64,000 nt of DNA, from NCBI RefSeq assembly GCF_020283565.1, contig NC_060062.1, positions 56,566,439 to 56,630,438 of the forward strand. Reading direction: 5' to 3'. A program made the position numbers and the translations under genes. Of this stretch, positions 1-12,213 are shown piece by piece. This stretch comes from Trifolium pratense (taxonomy: Eukaryota > Streptophyta > Magnoliopsida > Fabales > Fabaceae). Every line of letters starts with the position of its first letter. The stretch's first letter is position 1. The notes beneath the pieces were generated by a model that ran no database searches, had not been told where the DNA came from, and saw only the letters and a list, made by a program, of their open reading frames with translations.

Positions 1-978
1 TAAAATGGTTTGTGCCAATGATGGCAGTCAACAAGGATAAACGTTTTATGCTAAGGCTGGTAAGTATAAGCTAAGTATTAATTTGGAAAATAAGTGGACG
101 CATAAGAAATTGATTCTTGGAAATTTGAGAATTAGATAAAGGGAGTCCAAGAGAATTAGATGATAAAAGTTGGCGAGTGTCAAGAAAAAATGAAATGAGG
201 AACTTGGATCACCAACCAGATGCTGGGATGATATTACTAAGACCGTGATTGGAATGAGATTCAAATGTGAACATGCGGGTCTACACAGTTATGATATTAA
301 AGGAAAGATTAAGGACTTATGGATATGGGCGAAGTGGTGAAGTTCTTCTATTGAGATGATAATTTCTTTCGAAGTGCAATGGTTTGGGTGGTACTTGCTG
401 TGATAACATCGTACTTATTGTTGGATGATACTCTAAGGATGTTTTATGAGTGAAAGCATGAGAGTTCAAGCGACGTGTTTTGAGCGTCGTATCTCGTTGA
501 CAAGGTCGAGGTAGTAAGTAAGTGAGGAAAACATTAAGAAAACCACGAAGGAATTGTTGGACCCTTGTGCCTCGGAGGACCTGGAACACAAGTGGCAAAG
601 AAAAAAACATTATTAAAGTTAGGTGAAGATGGTCTAAACCACCATCATGATTGTCGGCTATCTATTGACAAATTGAGGAACTGATCATCCTTGATCTCTT
701 GTTAATAATAGACAGCATCATGTTGACTGGAATCGACTAGTTTTACTAGCTTTGTGTCTAGAGTTTGGAACCAGTGCGACTATGTAGAGGGTTGCGTTTT
801 GTGCACGGTCGTGTCAGTGTGGTGGTGATAGCATCTGTGTGGCTTCACCTGGTGTTAGCATCTGTGTGGCTACACCTATTCCTACGAGATTTTGTTGTGT
901 AGGTGATAGTAATAACTAGATGGGTTATTGCTCTTACCTTTAGTTTCGAGGACGAAACTTCTTTTTGGAGGGTAGTAA
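1..978 (+). mobile_element. 3' end of decayed Ty3/gypsy interior (L0 element)
   Basis: No usable reading frame remains. The block ends in a GAGG-rich polypurine stretch (967-978) immediately before the TG of the LTR at 979, and the sequence just upstream (about 945-978) resembles the pol tail plus polypurine tract of the intact Tekay element at 23880-23918. About 645-715 matches, in inverted orientation, about 31880-31950 inside the L2 element, so the L0 and L2 interiors share ancestry. The two minus-strand ORFs here (46-264, 317-610) have no recognisable motif and I treat them as chance. The 5' part of the element lies left of the window. Confidence 0.7.
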
Positions 979-3831
979 TGTAAGACCCGTAATTTCACAG
1001 TTTATTTTGTGTAAGGAAAATAAATATTGGATAAAAGTTTTAGGGTTTTTCTTTAAGTTGTTTTGTATGTATCGTTATAACGACATAGTTTGCTGAGATC
1101 GTGCCTGTTTTGTGCTCGAGTGTCGGAATGGCACGGGGTTTGTTTTCCTGGTCTTCTTATAGGAAGGAGGATGTTCTTGTATCCTTGGAATTTTATTTTT
1201 CGCGTTATTCTAGTTTTTGAAAAAACGGGCAATAGTTTACCCGCTGTTCCGAATTTTCGTTAACTCCGAATCCGTTGATATTTTAGATGGGAACTTTATA
1301 TATCGGCTTGAGTTGGGATATGACTTTAGAATATTTTTAAGAGTTAGGAATGAAAAATACAGTCGGGGAAAAATGTTTCGCGATAATTTTTGGAAATCGT
1401 TTAAGGCGAACGTTTAGTTTCTAAATTTTCTAGTTTCGCGAGTTTGGTCCGTAAGCGTAATGCGACTCGTCTGTGAGGCGTGAGTTCTCATGAGAGAAAG
1501 AAAATATCTTAAGAGGATAGACTTGGATCGATCCAATGGTTAGGGTTTAATCTTGCTTTAGTGGCACTATTTGATCCTATGGCTAGGAATGATCATGATG
1601 CCTTTACATAGGATGACTTTGGTCATTGTTTTGTACTTAGAAAATATCACAAAGACCTCTCCTTTCTCTTGCTTGGCCGTGAGTCCCTTCCATGCCCTAG
1701 CTCATCACCAAATTTTCAATCCTTCACCAAATCATTCCATTTCAAGCTCTTTGGAATCCATAGGTTTGCAAGAGTTCTTCTCTAAGGTAACTAGTTCCTT
1801 TCCTTTCTCTTTAGTTGGTCAAGAACACCAAGTTTGGTTAGATTTTGGTTCATGAGAAATTTTTAGAAAAGTTCATAAAAGATTTTTGATCCATGGAAAT
1901 TGTTTCTAAGAGCTTAACTAGTGTTGTTTAATCTTAGCTTGTTTGATTCCATGAGATTAGTGAGTTTTTCATGGATTTGTTCTTGGTTAGGGTTTTTGGA
2001 GAATTTCTAATTGATCAATAATATGAAAAATGGTTTTGTTAATTGTGTATTTGAGGTTGTTTTAAGACTTTTTAGAAGTTAAGAATCTTGGCAAAGATTT
2101 ATGTTTGAAAAATTATTTTCATGCTCAAAAGACTTAGAAAATTTTATGAGATTTTGGGTGGGTTTTGGAAAATGTTTTGATTGATCAATGAAATAATTTT
2201 GGGGAACAAAATGATCAAGGCCATGGTTTTGAAATGAAAAACTCAAGGAGCTAGCCTTGTTTGTTGTTGTTGGCCGTGGCATACCTTAGTGTATGGCCAT
2301 GTGTTTTCAATTTTTTTGAGTCCTAAATGAGAAGGCTTGATCATGGTTTTAAAAGAAGATTCTTCAATGGTGCTTGATTGAAAAGAAAAACTTGAAACTT
2401 GCGACGCAAGAAAAACTCGATTATTTTGTCGAGATATTTTCGTAAAATTTTTAGGTTGTTTTCAAGTGTTTTGGTAGTGTGTGAAAGTGTCCTTTGAAGT
2501 TTAAAACCATAGAGACCAATGGTATGCTTTGAAAACGAAAATGTGTTTGTTTTGTGAAAATAATGTATTTAACTTCGGGAATTTTTAATCACTATGGGGA
2601 GGACTCGGAAATAATATCCGAGAGTGTTAGGAAGTGCCTTAGACCTTTGTTGATAGGTTTAGTTTCGTTAAGATATTTTGGGAGAAACTTATGCATTGTC
2701 CGCTCGTTATTTTTAGGAAACGCGAAACGGTAGATAGTGTGAAACGTTGTGGTTTTTGGTTGGAAGCATTGCCGAGGTAAGGGCACCTTTTTATTTCCGT
2801 CAATAGCATTAGGGTATGCTTGTGGTTATGCTTGTTGTGGTTCCATGCTTGTGTGCTTGGTTGTTTTCGATGTTATTTGTCTTACGTATAGGTGGGAAGT
2901 ATATGTGTTGACATGTGGTTATGAATATGTGTATGTTTGTTGCATTAGTATATGTAGGGACGTATGCTCATGCAAACATTGTCGGTATTTGATCTGGGTG
3001 ATTGTACCGGGTGATACTTCCGCCTTTAACGGAGACGGTATTTGATCTGGGTGATTGTACCGCCGTTAACGGAGCCGGTATTTGATCTGGGTGATTGTAC
3101 TCCGGAGTATCCACCAATTGAGTTGGCATTTGATCTGGGTGATTGTGCCGGGTGTAATCCACCTTTTTCCGGAATTCATGCATGTGGCATTCGATCTGGG
3201 TGATTGTGCCACAACCATTCATTAGAGGTCTTGCATTAGGGTATGTGTGCACTTTATTTATTCTTCTTGACGTGATGTTGTGATAAGTGTTTACCGCTTT
3301 CTATTCTGGTATGTGTATTCGGTATTTTATTACTAGTTTCCAGTTGGTGACCCTTATTTTGCATGCCATATCGCGGGCTCCTCCCACCCCAGACGATGGA
3401 GCGCCATCTGAGACCGTAGGTCGTGTGGACGGCGAGGACTTCGTGGACTATCCCGGAGTGTAGAGAGTAGCGCTTGTTAGGCTACATTTTGGTAGGCTTA
3501 GGGCCTAGGTTATATTTTGGGATGACTGTATGTTTTATACATTATACTCAGACATGTTAGTGCCGTTGGGCCTTGTGATATATTCGGTTCATGACTCGTG
3601 TCTTTTTGGTTGATGAACTTGCTATATCCGTTGTATGTAAATTATTCAGGTACACACTTTGCTTCGAGGAAGCCCTGTAATATAATGTGTTGATGTTATA
3701 TTTATTTTCTATTGAATGACGAATTGCCGAGATAGCTGCGGGCGTTCACGCGCGCCATTTTATTTAAGCGTGTTGATTTAAAAAAAATAAAATAATACCC
3801 CTTTTTATGCTTTGAAAAACGGGGTGTTACA
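979..3831 (+). mobile_element. L0 3' LTR (Ty3/gypsy, 2.85 kb)
   Basis: It begins TGTAAGACCC and ends GGGTGTTACA, the TG...CA ends typical of Tekay-type LTRs, and follows a polypurine tract. Its order resembles the other LTRs here: a possible splice donor AAG|GTAACT at 1786, then a short repeat array (2983-3210), then a degenerate version of the box shared by L1-L3 (about 3207-3225). It abuts an L1 LTR lacking its first ~65 bp, so I infer that L0 inserted into that LTR and that the other half lies left of the window. ORFs inside (for example 1571-1855) look fortuitous. Confidence 0.8.
2983..3210 (+). repeat. Five-unit repeat array in L0 LTR
   Basis: Five copies of a ~25-bp core, GGTATTTGATCTGGGTGATT plus GTACC or GTGCC, begin near 2983, 3036, 3076, 3125 and 3186. 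The spacing is uneven (53, 40, 49, 61 bp), so it is a dispersed short-repeat array rather than a perfect tandem. It sits where the other families carry unrelated arrays. Confidence 0.85.
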
Positions 3832-5984
3832 CAGAGTGCCACGCGGTAATTAAAACACAAGCATACACACAGAGCGTCATGAAGTTTAACATGAAAAGCA
3901 ACAGCGGATTCAATCAAACCAAGCATGCATATATATACATATATATACATAAGCCATATTCATCCCTAAGGATGTCACTTATACAAGAACTAGCATATCA
4001 AAAAGGTAACACCGATATACGATGAAAGCCAAGCGTAATCCCCGACTCGAGGTTACATTACCAGAGCATTTACTATTTACAAACTCTAACCAAAAGCTAG
4101 TACTAAAAGGAGAAATCTATGCTAAGTCTCCTCACCAAAAGATACTTCAACACCAAGCTAAAACAGCAGTCTAATCGTCGGCACAGTCCTCAGCCTGAAT
4201 ATCTGAACCCCCAAAGGTCCAGCAAATAACACAAAGCAGAGAGTTAGAAAACATAATCGCATAACATACGAGCATAAGAAAGGCCTTACACTTTCGAACT
4301 ATCATACATATTCTAACTCACGCCATACAATTACAGTATTAAATACATAGGAATTTACCTAGTCAGCTACCTACAGCGAACACGTCAAAACCAGTCAAGT
4401 AATGTCACATAACGACTACCAAGTAAATGTGCATATACCCTAATGCAATCTAATGCCAATCAATTCACTGTCATGCCATCCCTAGACATGACTAAATGCA
4501 TGTGGTACCAAGGTGTCTCACCAACGGTGGACCAAGAATAGTTTTATATCTTGCTGGATATGTCGGAACTTACCGAACCATCTTATCTCCCTTGGATAAG
4601 CCAACACAGTTTTATATCCTGTTGGATAGCAACTCTGGACTCATGGATTCATCTAATCCGATCCTCGGCTTCATTATGGACACATAATCCATTTTCGTTA
4701 TTGGAACCCAAGTTTCCAATGTTCACATACAATCATGAATGCATGCATGTATGCACATATCAACCATATGATATTCTTTAGCTCGAAGCTACTCTTTTAT
4801 GAATGCGGGAGCACAATCCTAACACATTCACTTTAACATTACAAATTAATGCCAAAACATCACATTACTCACTTTAAACTACAACTTATTGCATACACGT
4901 TTATCAATCATATAACGATTAACAATAAGCATTAACAGCATCAACATGTATCAACAATCATGTAAGGATACCCTTAAACCATGTTACAAGTGCCTAATTA
5001 CACTTACAACCATTAACAAAAGTTGCAGGTTCAGTACTGTTCGCTAAGCGAAGCAGTTGCGAACAGGTAGCGAACTATTCGCTAAGCGAAGCTCAGTTCG
5101 CTGCAGCGAACTACGTCAGAGGATTACAGGTGCATGGCGAACAGGTAGCGAGCTTGTGGCGAGCAGGTTCGCGTAGCGAATCTCCTGGTCGCTTAGCGAA
5201 CTACACCAGAAAATATCTATTCTTGAGTTTTCTAAGGCGGTTTAACATTGAATCAGCTCAAAAATTCATTCAAACATGTTATAAATTCTTATAAACAGCA
5301 ATTTCAAACATATATGGTATCAAGGAACATTAATCATCCCTTACAAACCTCCAAATACCTCACAAAATCATGATCATGCCCTTTTCTTGGATTTTAAGCA
5401 ACTTTCATAAACTTTTCAAACATGATTCAAACACATACATATTTTTCATGGAATCAAGCTAGTGATTAACACATACAAAGTGATGATGAAGAACATCACA
5501 CTCACATACAAAAGCTTAATCAAAAGTCTAAAAGGAAATTGAGTGGGAGAGTTCGGGAATGGAGACATAGACAATCTCCCCTCTCCTTGCCACTCAAGAA
5601 TCATGAATTCTAATCTCTTACCTTAAGTTTGGTGATGATTCCTAGCCTTCTCTTGCTCAAGCTTTCTCTCTTGATCAAACCCTAGCCCTTGCTCTATGGT
5701 TTTGCTCTTGCTTCTATTCTTGCTTCTAAGACAAAAGTCATGAAATGAGCCAAGTCTCATGACAAGGTTTCTTTATATACCTCTCCCTAAAAGTCATGAA
5801 CCAAGCCCAAGTGGCTTAGGCCCAAATGGCCTCTCACGCCCATTAAGCCCAAAACAAAGGTTCTCGCGTCTAATAACTTACGCTCGGCTAAATAATTATT
5901 CGTCGCTCACTAAAATAATAAAAGCCAATTAATAAATAAAATAACATTTAATAAATATACGAATATGAAAAATGGGTCATTACA
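3832..5984 (-). mobile_element. Truncated L1 (Tekay) LTR, older copy
   Basis: This is the reverse complement of the LTR at 17201-19435, clearly diverged from it. On the minus strand it starts at 5984 (TGTAATGACCC) and lacks the last ~65 bp because the L0 LTR abuts at 3831/3832. It keeps a TATA-type site (TATATAAA on the minus strand, 5772-5779), the GC-rich hairpin island (about 5039-5206), the array and the 16-bp box (4495-4510). Its 5984 end lies inside L2 LTR sequence, so L1 inserted into L2. Confidence 0.85.
5039..5206 (-). repeat. GC-rich palindrome island in L1 LTR
   Basis: It is a cluster of short palindromes of the type TTCGCTAAGCGAA with variants (TTCGCTGCAGCGAA, GTAGCGAA), in AT-rich surroundings. 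It should fold as several short hairpins in RNA. Equivalent islands lie at 17978-18198 and 24695-24915. Confidence 0.8.
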
Positions 5985-7600
5985 TAATCTAACACCACAA
6001 ATACATTGTTCGGATTATGGTCATGACGGACCCTGCGTTGTTCATTTTATAGTCATGACGGACTCTGCTCCTCACATACGGATTAACAATCAACATTTAC
6101 CAAGTATGTGTCAAACATCATTTATCATAAAATGCACACATAATCCCTAATGCAATCTAATGCTTCACATTCATGTTATGTCCTCTAGACACCTCTAATG
6201 CATGTGGTACCATCGTCTTTATCAGAGTATCTCACCTCCGATATCCGTCTTTATCAAACAAATATAGTTCGATATGCTTCTTTATTGGACAAGACAATAT
6301 CCCTAAATATTCATGATGCATGCACTCAAAACTCATGAATATATCCATCAACAATTTTGGCATATAGCCCATCAACAATAACGTGAAACACTATCCAACG
6401 TCCGTCTTTATTAAGATAAACAATACCTTAATATCCGTCTTTATCGAATAACATAATTCGATATACTTCTTTATTAGAATAACATAATCCTAATATCCTT
6501 CTTTATTAAGTTGATTAACACCTTAATATACTTCTTTGACATTTAAATAAACATCATCATAATCATAATCATAATCATAATCAACAACAATTCATTATTC
6601 ATCAACAAGCAATCAATCATGGTTACAAACACTTAATTGCATGTTAGGATACCTTAAATCCATGTTACAAATGCCTAATTGCACTTAAGACAATTATCAA
6701 AAAGTTGCTGTCACAGAGGCCTTCGCTGAGCGAAGGCTCAGCGAGACACAGCGAACCACACCAGTGGGTCACCAGCTCATGGCGAGCTGTGGCGAGCTGT
6801 TCGCCACACATTCGCTGAGCGAGGGCCTAGCGAGCGCCTCCTGTCAGGACAGTTCAAAACCTGCGTTTTCCACACCAATTCACCCAAAAATCCTATTTTT
6901 CATGTTATAAACCCCAAATAAGTTTATATTCAAGCATAACAAGCATATCTAAACACAAAAGGACGGTTCATTTCACCGATCTACCATTTTTACTACGAAA
7001 AAGTAGAGATTTAACACTTTTACTCAAAACTCTCAAGAACACAAAGTTCTTGAGTTTAATCATCTATAAACTTCGTTTTTATCCAATAAATTCGTTCATA
7101 CATCATGATAAAAACATATTAAGCATGTTATGAACCTTAGAATCGATTTCCATTAAGAAAATCCATCCAAAACTAAAACGAAAATGGGGTGGAGGAAGTT
7201 CGGGTGAGGAGAAATCGACATTCTCCCCTTCCTCGAGTCACCCACGAATATGAACTCTACTCTCTTACCTGGATTCGAAGAAAACTAGGAGATTTGCTCT
7301 TGAATCTCTCCCTTTTCCTTGCCCTAGCCCCTCAAGCTCTCTTCCTCTCTCTCAAGAACACAAGAACAAAAGAGAAATGAATTTCTCTTCTCCCTCTCAT
7401 GGCCATATGGCGCCACACACACACACAAGGCCCATTGGGCCTCCAGCCCAATTGGCTTGGCCCAATTACACGTTAACTCACTCTACCCGCCTAATAACTA
7501 AAGTACTCGATAAATAACTTAAAGTTACTATCTTACTTAAAAACCACATCACCAAATAATTAAACACTTACATAGTGAATAATAAATTTGGGTCGTTACA
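5985..7600 (-). mobile_element. L2 LTR fragment
   Basis: It is nearly identical to 35780-37407, the corresponding part of the complete L2 LTR, and ends GGGTCGTTACA at 7600 directly against copia pol sequence, the same junction as at 37407/37408. The distal ~680 bp are missing because the L1 LTR interrupts it. It contains the TCATGACGGAC repeat pair (about 6020-6066), an array of ATATCCGTCTTTAT-type units (about 6210-6540), the GC-rich island (6720-6836) and the 16-bp box (6197-6212). The short ORF at 7189-7380 recurs in every copy of this LTR and is not taken as a gene. Confidence 0.85.
6720..6836 (-). repeat. GC-rich palindrome island in L2 LTR
   Basis: Repeated TTCGCTGAGCGAA-like palindromes and GGCGAGCTGT units, with the same core idea as the L1 island but different sequence. 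Copies lie at about 30835-30952 and 36527-36643. Confidence 0.8.
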
Positions 7601-8044
7601 ATGCAGATTGGGCAGGAAGTGCTGATGATAGAAAGAGCACTTCTGGTGCATGTTTCTTCTTGGGAAGCAATCTAGTATCTTGGTTTAGTAAGAAGCAAAA
7701 CAGTGTGTCTCTATCCACAGCTGAGGCAGAATATATAGCAGCTGGTAGTAGTTGTGATGAGACAAATGTTGAAGGAGTACAGTGTTGAGCAAGATGTCAT
7801 GACACTTTACTGTGATAATCTGAGTGCTATAAATATCTCTAAAAATCCTATTCAGCATAGTAGGACTAAGCACATTGATATACGACATCATTTTATAAGA
7901 GAACTTGTGGAAGAAAAAATTGTCACACTTGAACACATTGCATCTGAAGAACAATTAGCAGACATTTTTACAAAGGCTTTGGACGCAAGTCAATTTGAAA
8001 AATTAAGGGGCAAATTAGGAATTTGCCTATTTGAAAATCAATAG
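7601..8044 (+). pseudogene. Sirevirus pol, RNase H end (copy A, broken)
   Basis: The encoded protein is the C-terminus of Ty1/copia pol: motifs [37 protein letters not shown] and ADIFTKAL identify the copia RNase H domain. The 5' side is cut at 7600 by the L2 LTR, so integrase and RT are gone. Compared with copy B, 14 bp are missing just after 7757, which shifts the frame between the AEAEY and YCDN parts. It ends in TAG at 8042-8044 and is followed by an envelope-like gene, the order of SIRE/Maximus elements. It cannot give an active enzyme. Confidence 0.9.
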
Positions 8045-8272
8045 CAGTTACTGCATGGAGAGCGTGCAGCAGTTGATTTCTCTCTCCCACTTTTGGTGCA
8101 CGCTAACTTAGGGGAGTTATTATTTGCTTTTCATAACCAACCCATCATCACGCAAACTTCTCATCTTCCTCTCTTCCTCACGAAAATCAACTCAACTTCA
8201 ACTTTCTACTTTCTCAGAAATCGCTCAACTTCTATCCTCATCAACCACAAATTTTACTTCATTATACTCACC

Positions 8273-10353
8273 ATGTCTGATTCTGCAAAATCCACTCCAA
8301 TTAACGACGAAGCTACTCGATTTCAATCCGCCATGGGTATGGACTCTCTTGTTGTCAACGCCATTCCCCTTTCAAGTATACCACCTATTAGTCCTGCTAA
8401 AAGGGTGAAGAAAACATCGAAGAAGGAGAAGACATCACATGTGAGCCTCAACTCTTCATCTCCCTCTGCTTCGATTAAGAAAAAGAAGAGCAAGAAATCG
8501 AAATCTGAAACGAAGAGGAGTTTCACAATGTCTGAACTACATATTGATCCACTTCCATTGAGTGGTACTGCTACTCCTATCATTAATCTTACTGAAGAAA
8601 ATGTTGACGCATCTGGTAAGAATTCTCTTAATCAAAACCTTAATGTTCCAAATTCTGCTGAAACCCTAGGTTTAAAGGACCCTGCTGTGTCTGAAAAATT
8701 GGGAAAAATGTTCCTAACCCCCCTACTATTGTTGATTCTAATATTGGTGCTTCCACTGAGACCAATAATGTTGTTGCTGCCGAGTCTCTCAAGAAAACAG
8801 GTCATGAGACTCATGCTGCGTCAAGTGTTGTGACACCTGACGCTGAGCCAAATGTTGTGCCAGATGTTACCACATCTTTGGCAACAGAAAATCTTGTGGA
8901 CTATTATGAGTCTGATGAGAGTCCCAAACCTAAGTCTGCTGGTGAGGAGATTGCTGCTGATAAGGATGTTAATGAAAATCCTGATGTTATAATTGTAAAT
9001 GAAACCACTGTTAGTGATAAGTCTGTTCCTACAAATTCTGATGTTAGTGTGGCTAGAAGGACTAGAAGCAGGGCTGGTAAAGGTATAAAAACTGCTAACA
9101 CACCTGTCCAAAGGCCCAAATCATCTAGGGCTGGAAAAGGTACTGGTAGAAAGCCCCTATATGGACCTCCAAAACCTGATAGTAAGGTGGTTCCTAGAAC
9201 TGAGGAAAAGGGAAAAGCTAAGAAAAGGAAAGCTCCACCAACTAGTGACTCTGAGTTTGAGCCAGAGACAGATGTTGCTGCATTTGGCAGCACATCTAGG
9301 AAGAGTATAGGAAGAAAGAAGGTCCCTCAGTCTGTTCCCTATGCTCCATTAGACAATGTATCATTCCATCTGGAGAATGGGTCTGCTAGATGGAAATTTG
9401 TATATCACAGGAGGTTGGCTCTAGAGAGGAATCTGAAGGAAGACATCCTCCAATGCCAAAGTGTTGTTGAAGCTATTGAATATGCAGGTTTGATGAAGAC
9501 TGTCTGTGGTTTGGACAAGTGCTATGACAGGCTTGTCAAAGAATTTTTGATTAATGTGGCTGAAAACTGTAATGATCCAGCAAGTCCTAAATATAGGCAA
9601 GTTTTTGTTCGTGGGAAGTGTGTCAAATTCTCACCAACTGTTATTAGCCAATATCTGCAAAGAAATTCTGAAGAGGTGGCTGATATAAAGGTTACAGACA
9701 ATGAGGTCTGCAAGGTCCTCACAGCTGGCAGGTTGAAAGTTTGGCCTACTAAGGCTAAGTTGGCTGCAACTTCTCTCTCTCCATTTTACGCCATTTTAAA
9801 TAGGATTGCTGCACACAATTGGGTGCCTACAACCCACTCAGGTGATGTGGCCAGAGGTTTAGGCAAATTCATTTATGCTGTGGGTACTAAGGAAAAATTT
9901 GATTATGGGTCCTATTTCTTTCATGAAACATTAAGCCATGCTATGACCTATGCTGTTGAGAAGCCAGTAGCCCTTCCCACTCTGTTATGTAATATCATCC
10001 TTGAGCAGCATCCAGATATTCTGAGGAGTCCTGATATTCCTTGTAAAAGGAAAGGATTGCTGACCATTGAGCAAAGGCTGCTTGAAGGGACAAATGTTGC
10101 AGCAGGTGTTGGCTCATCTGTCCAGGCTGGCGTACTCTCTAGGAAGTAGATGATTGCTAACTTGACTGAGGCTAGCAGAGCACTTGAGGCCAGAAAATTG
10201 AAGATAGATCGTGTGATTGAGGCCCTCAAGGCTGAGGAAGCTGCTGAGATTGCTGAGGGTGAGCCTGATGGACAAGAAGGTGTAGAAACTAGTGGCTCTG
10301 ATGATGACACTGAGGATATGATGGAGGACTCTGATGAAAGTTCTTCTATCTGA
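8273..10353 (+). pseudogene. Sirevirus envelope-like ORF (copy A, broken)
   Basis: This is the extra ORF that SIRE-type copia elements carry between pol and the 3' LTR; its function is unproven. I choose the ATG at 8273 (MSDSAKS...), since the open frame upstream lacks another ATG. The N-terminal part is Ser/Lys-rich with basic clusters (KKTSKKEK, KKKKSKKSK) that could act as nuclear signals. The middle part, about 9330-10080, resembles the conserved domain of plant envelope-like/transposon proteins (KVWPTKAKLAATSLS, NWVPTTHSGDVARGLGKF). It is disrupted by a frameshift near 8700-8712, at GGGAAAAATG, and by an in-frame TAG at 10147-10149; both are shared with copy B and so predate the duplication. 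The tail (10150-10353) is acidic. Confidence 0.8.
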
Positions 10354-11175
10354 CTTCTGATGTTTTTCTTATGTTTTTCTGATGTACTTTTGGTATTTCT
10401 CTTTTGTTCCTTTTATGGGCAAGGCCCTGGATTTCTAGCACCTGTGTGTGCATTATGGTCTGTAATATGTGCACTCTGATATTTCTCTTGTCTGCTACTC
10501 TATGTTTTCCTATGCATGGTGTTTGTCAAAATTTATGGCTAAAAAGGGGGAGTAGTGTGTGTGTGTGTGACAAGTGTGTGGACAGATGTTCTTACATGTT
10601 CTTACATCTGGTGACTGTTTCTGCGCTATTGATCTATGCTCGTATTGAGAGGGAGTGTGAGTAATATGCATGTGTTAAGGGGGAGGAGTAAATTATTCTT
10701 TCTCTATCGGATGTTCGTATGCATGAATTCAGGGGGAGTGTGAGTGATAATATCTCTTGATCGCCTGAATGTGTTTGATGACAAGTGTTGTGCCAAGTGT
10801 GATGGCACCTGACTAATGAGTTCACTATCCACTATGACTGAGAATTTATTTTTCTCAAATGTTTATGGGAATTTATTTTTCCTGATGTTCTTATGATGAA
10901 TGGATGCACTTTAACTATTAGGAGTTTACTTCTCCTACTTCTTAGCATCTAATATGGGAGTTTATTTCTCCCTTGTGTTGTTCCATGAGGCTAGTAGTTT
11001 TTATTCCGCTGTTGCATTGTCTCTGATGCTACTTAACTCTTTTGGAAGTAGTTTTATTATGTGTTACTTTCTTTCCTAGTTGTGTGATCATGTTGACTCG
11101 AAGGAAAGGTAATACCGTATCTCTCTTAATACTGGTCTAATATTGTTTTAGCCAAAATTTGCCAAAGGGGGATAT
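10354..11175 (+). other. Sirevirus 3' non-coding region with repeated polypurine tracts
   Basis: No convincing gene. Four polypurine-tract-like sites occur: about 10541 (AAAAAGGGGGAG), 10677 (TTAAGGGGGAGGAG), 10730 (CAGGGGGAGTG) and the one that primes the LTR, 11163-11175 (CAAAGGGGGATAT). GTGTTG/CAACAC-type inverted motifs also appear, for example at about 10775-10812. Confidence 0.7.
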
Positions 11176-12213
11176 TGTTGGGTTTTTGTATGTTGGCTAC
11201 ATTTTGCAAAAACATCCTTTAGCCAAGTGTTGAGACATATGTGCCTACACCAAGTGTTGTGACAAATGTGGGTACACTTTGGAACAACACCTGTCTGACT
11301 GTGCGCGCCAGCTAGCGGTTTTTATTTTCTACTCAATCTTTTGAAGATTTGATTGAAGAATTGTTTCAAGGTTTCTTACAGAGGAAGGCGCACGTGTTTA
11401 ATGTGTTTCAGGAGGCAGCCGAACCCTAGTTATATTTTCTAAAGGAATTATATTTTTGGAAAATATATTTTTGTGTTTCAAAAATAGAACTATTATTTTC
11501 AAAAATATATCAGCTGCTGCAGCAATTCTAGAAGCCCTAATTTTGTCTTGAAGCCCAAGTCGTTCTACTACTATAAATAGGAAGGCAAGCATATGGTTTC
11601 AAGCATCTAAAATCGTGTTCTTACAAAGCGTGTGTTTTAGGGATTTTAGAGTGTTAATTGTGAGCCTTTCTTGTATCTCATTGATGCAAGCTTAGGATCT
11701 GTGTTTATTGAGTTGTAAGTGTGAACTCCTCCTAAGCTTTGAAGTACGGAGATTGTTCTAGTGTGTTGTGTGATTTGCTCGCAAGCGTTTAAGCAAGAGT
11801 GAATCCTAGTTTCTTAGGAGTGTGTCTCCACCGTTTGTAATCGTTGAAGCTGATAACAATGCTGAGTGTGTTGTTAAGGTGGGAATTGGGACAGGGTCTC
11901 ATATCTAGGAGTTCCTAGGTAGAAGTGTCATTGGGTAGTGATTAAGTGAGAAGTTGTAAACGGGTGAGTTTAGCTTCGAAGTAATACTGCTGATAGTGGA
12001 CTTCATTCTTGGATTGGTATCCCCCAGAGTAGGCTGTTAGGCTGAACTGGGTTAACAACTCTTGTGTGTTATTTACTTTATTGTCTTTATCGTTTTATGT
12101 TCTGTACTCTGTTTATAGACAAGTGTTGGTGCACCTTTAGCAACATCTGTCTAATACAGACAAGTGTTGATACACCTTGATCAACACCTGTCCACTGTGT
12201 GCCAGAAATTTCA
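11176..12213 (+). mobile_element. Sirevirus 3' LTR (copy A)
   Basis: It starts TGTTGGGTTTTTG directly after the polypurine tract and I end it at CCAGAAATTTCA (12213), giving 1,038 bp. Two tandem imperfect palindromes built on GACAAGTGTTG and CAACACCTGTC lie near the 3' end (12118-12198), and related motifs lie near the 5' end (11220-11300). A TATA-like site, CTATAAATAG, is at about 11571. The 3' boundary is less certain because a diverged copy of the LTR's second half follows. Confidence 0.7.

Noticed and set aside
2983..3210. CRISPR-like look of evenly repeated units with spacers
   Set aside because: Plant nuclear DNA, imperfect repeats with uneven spacing, inside an LTR.
7189..7380. 63-aa ORF repeated at 31304 and 36996
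   Set aside because: It is part of the L2 LTR leader; the L2-like LTR at 54663 does not keep it, and similar DNA in L1 is not in frame.
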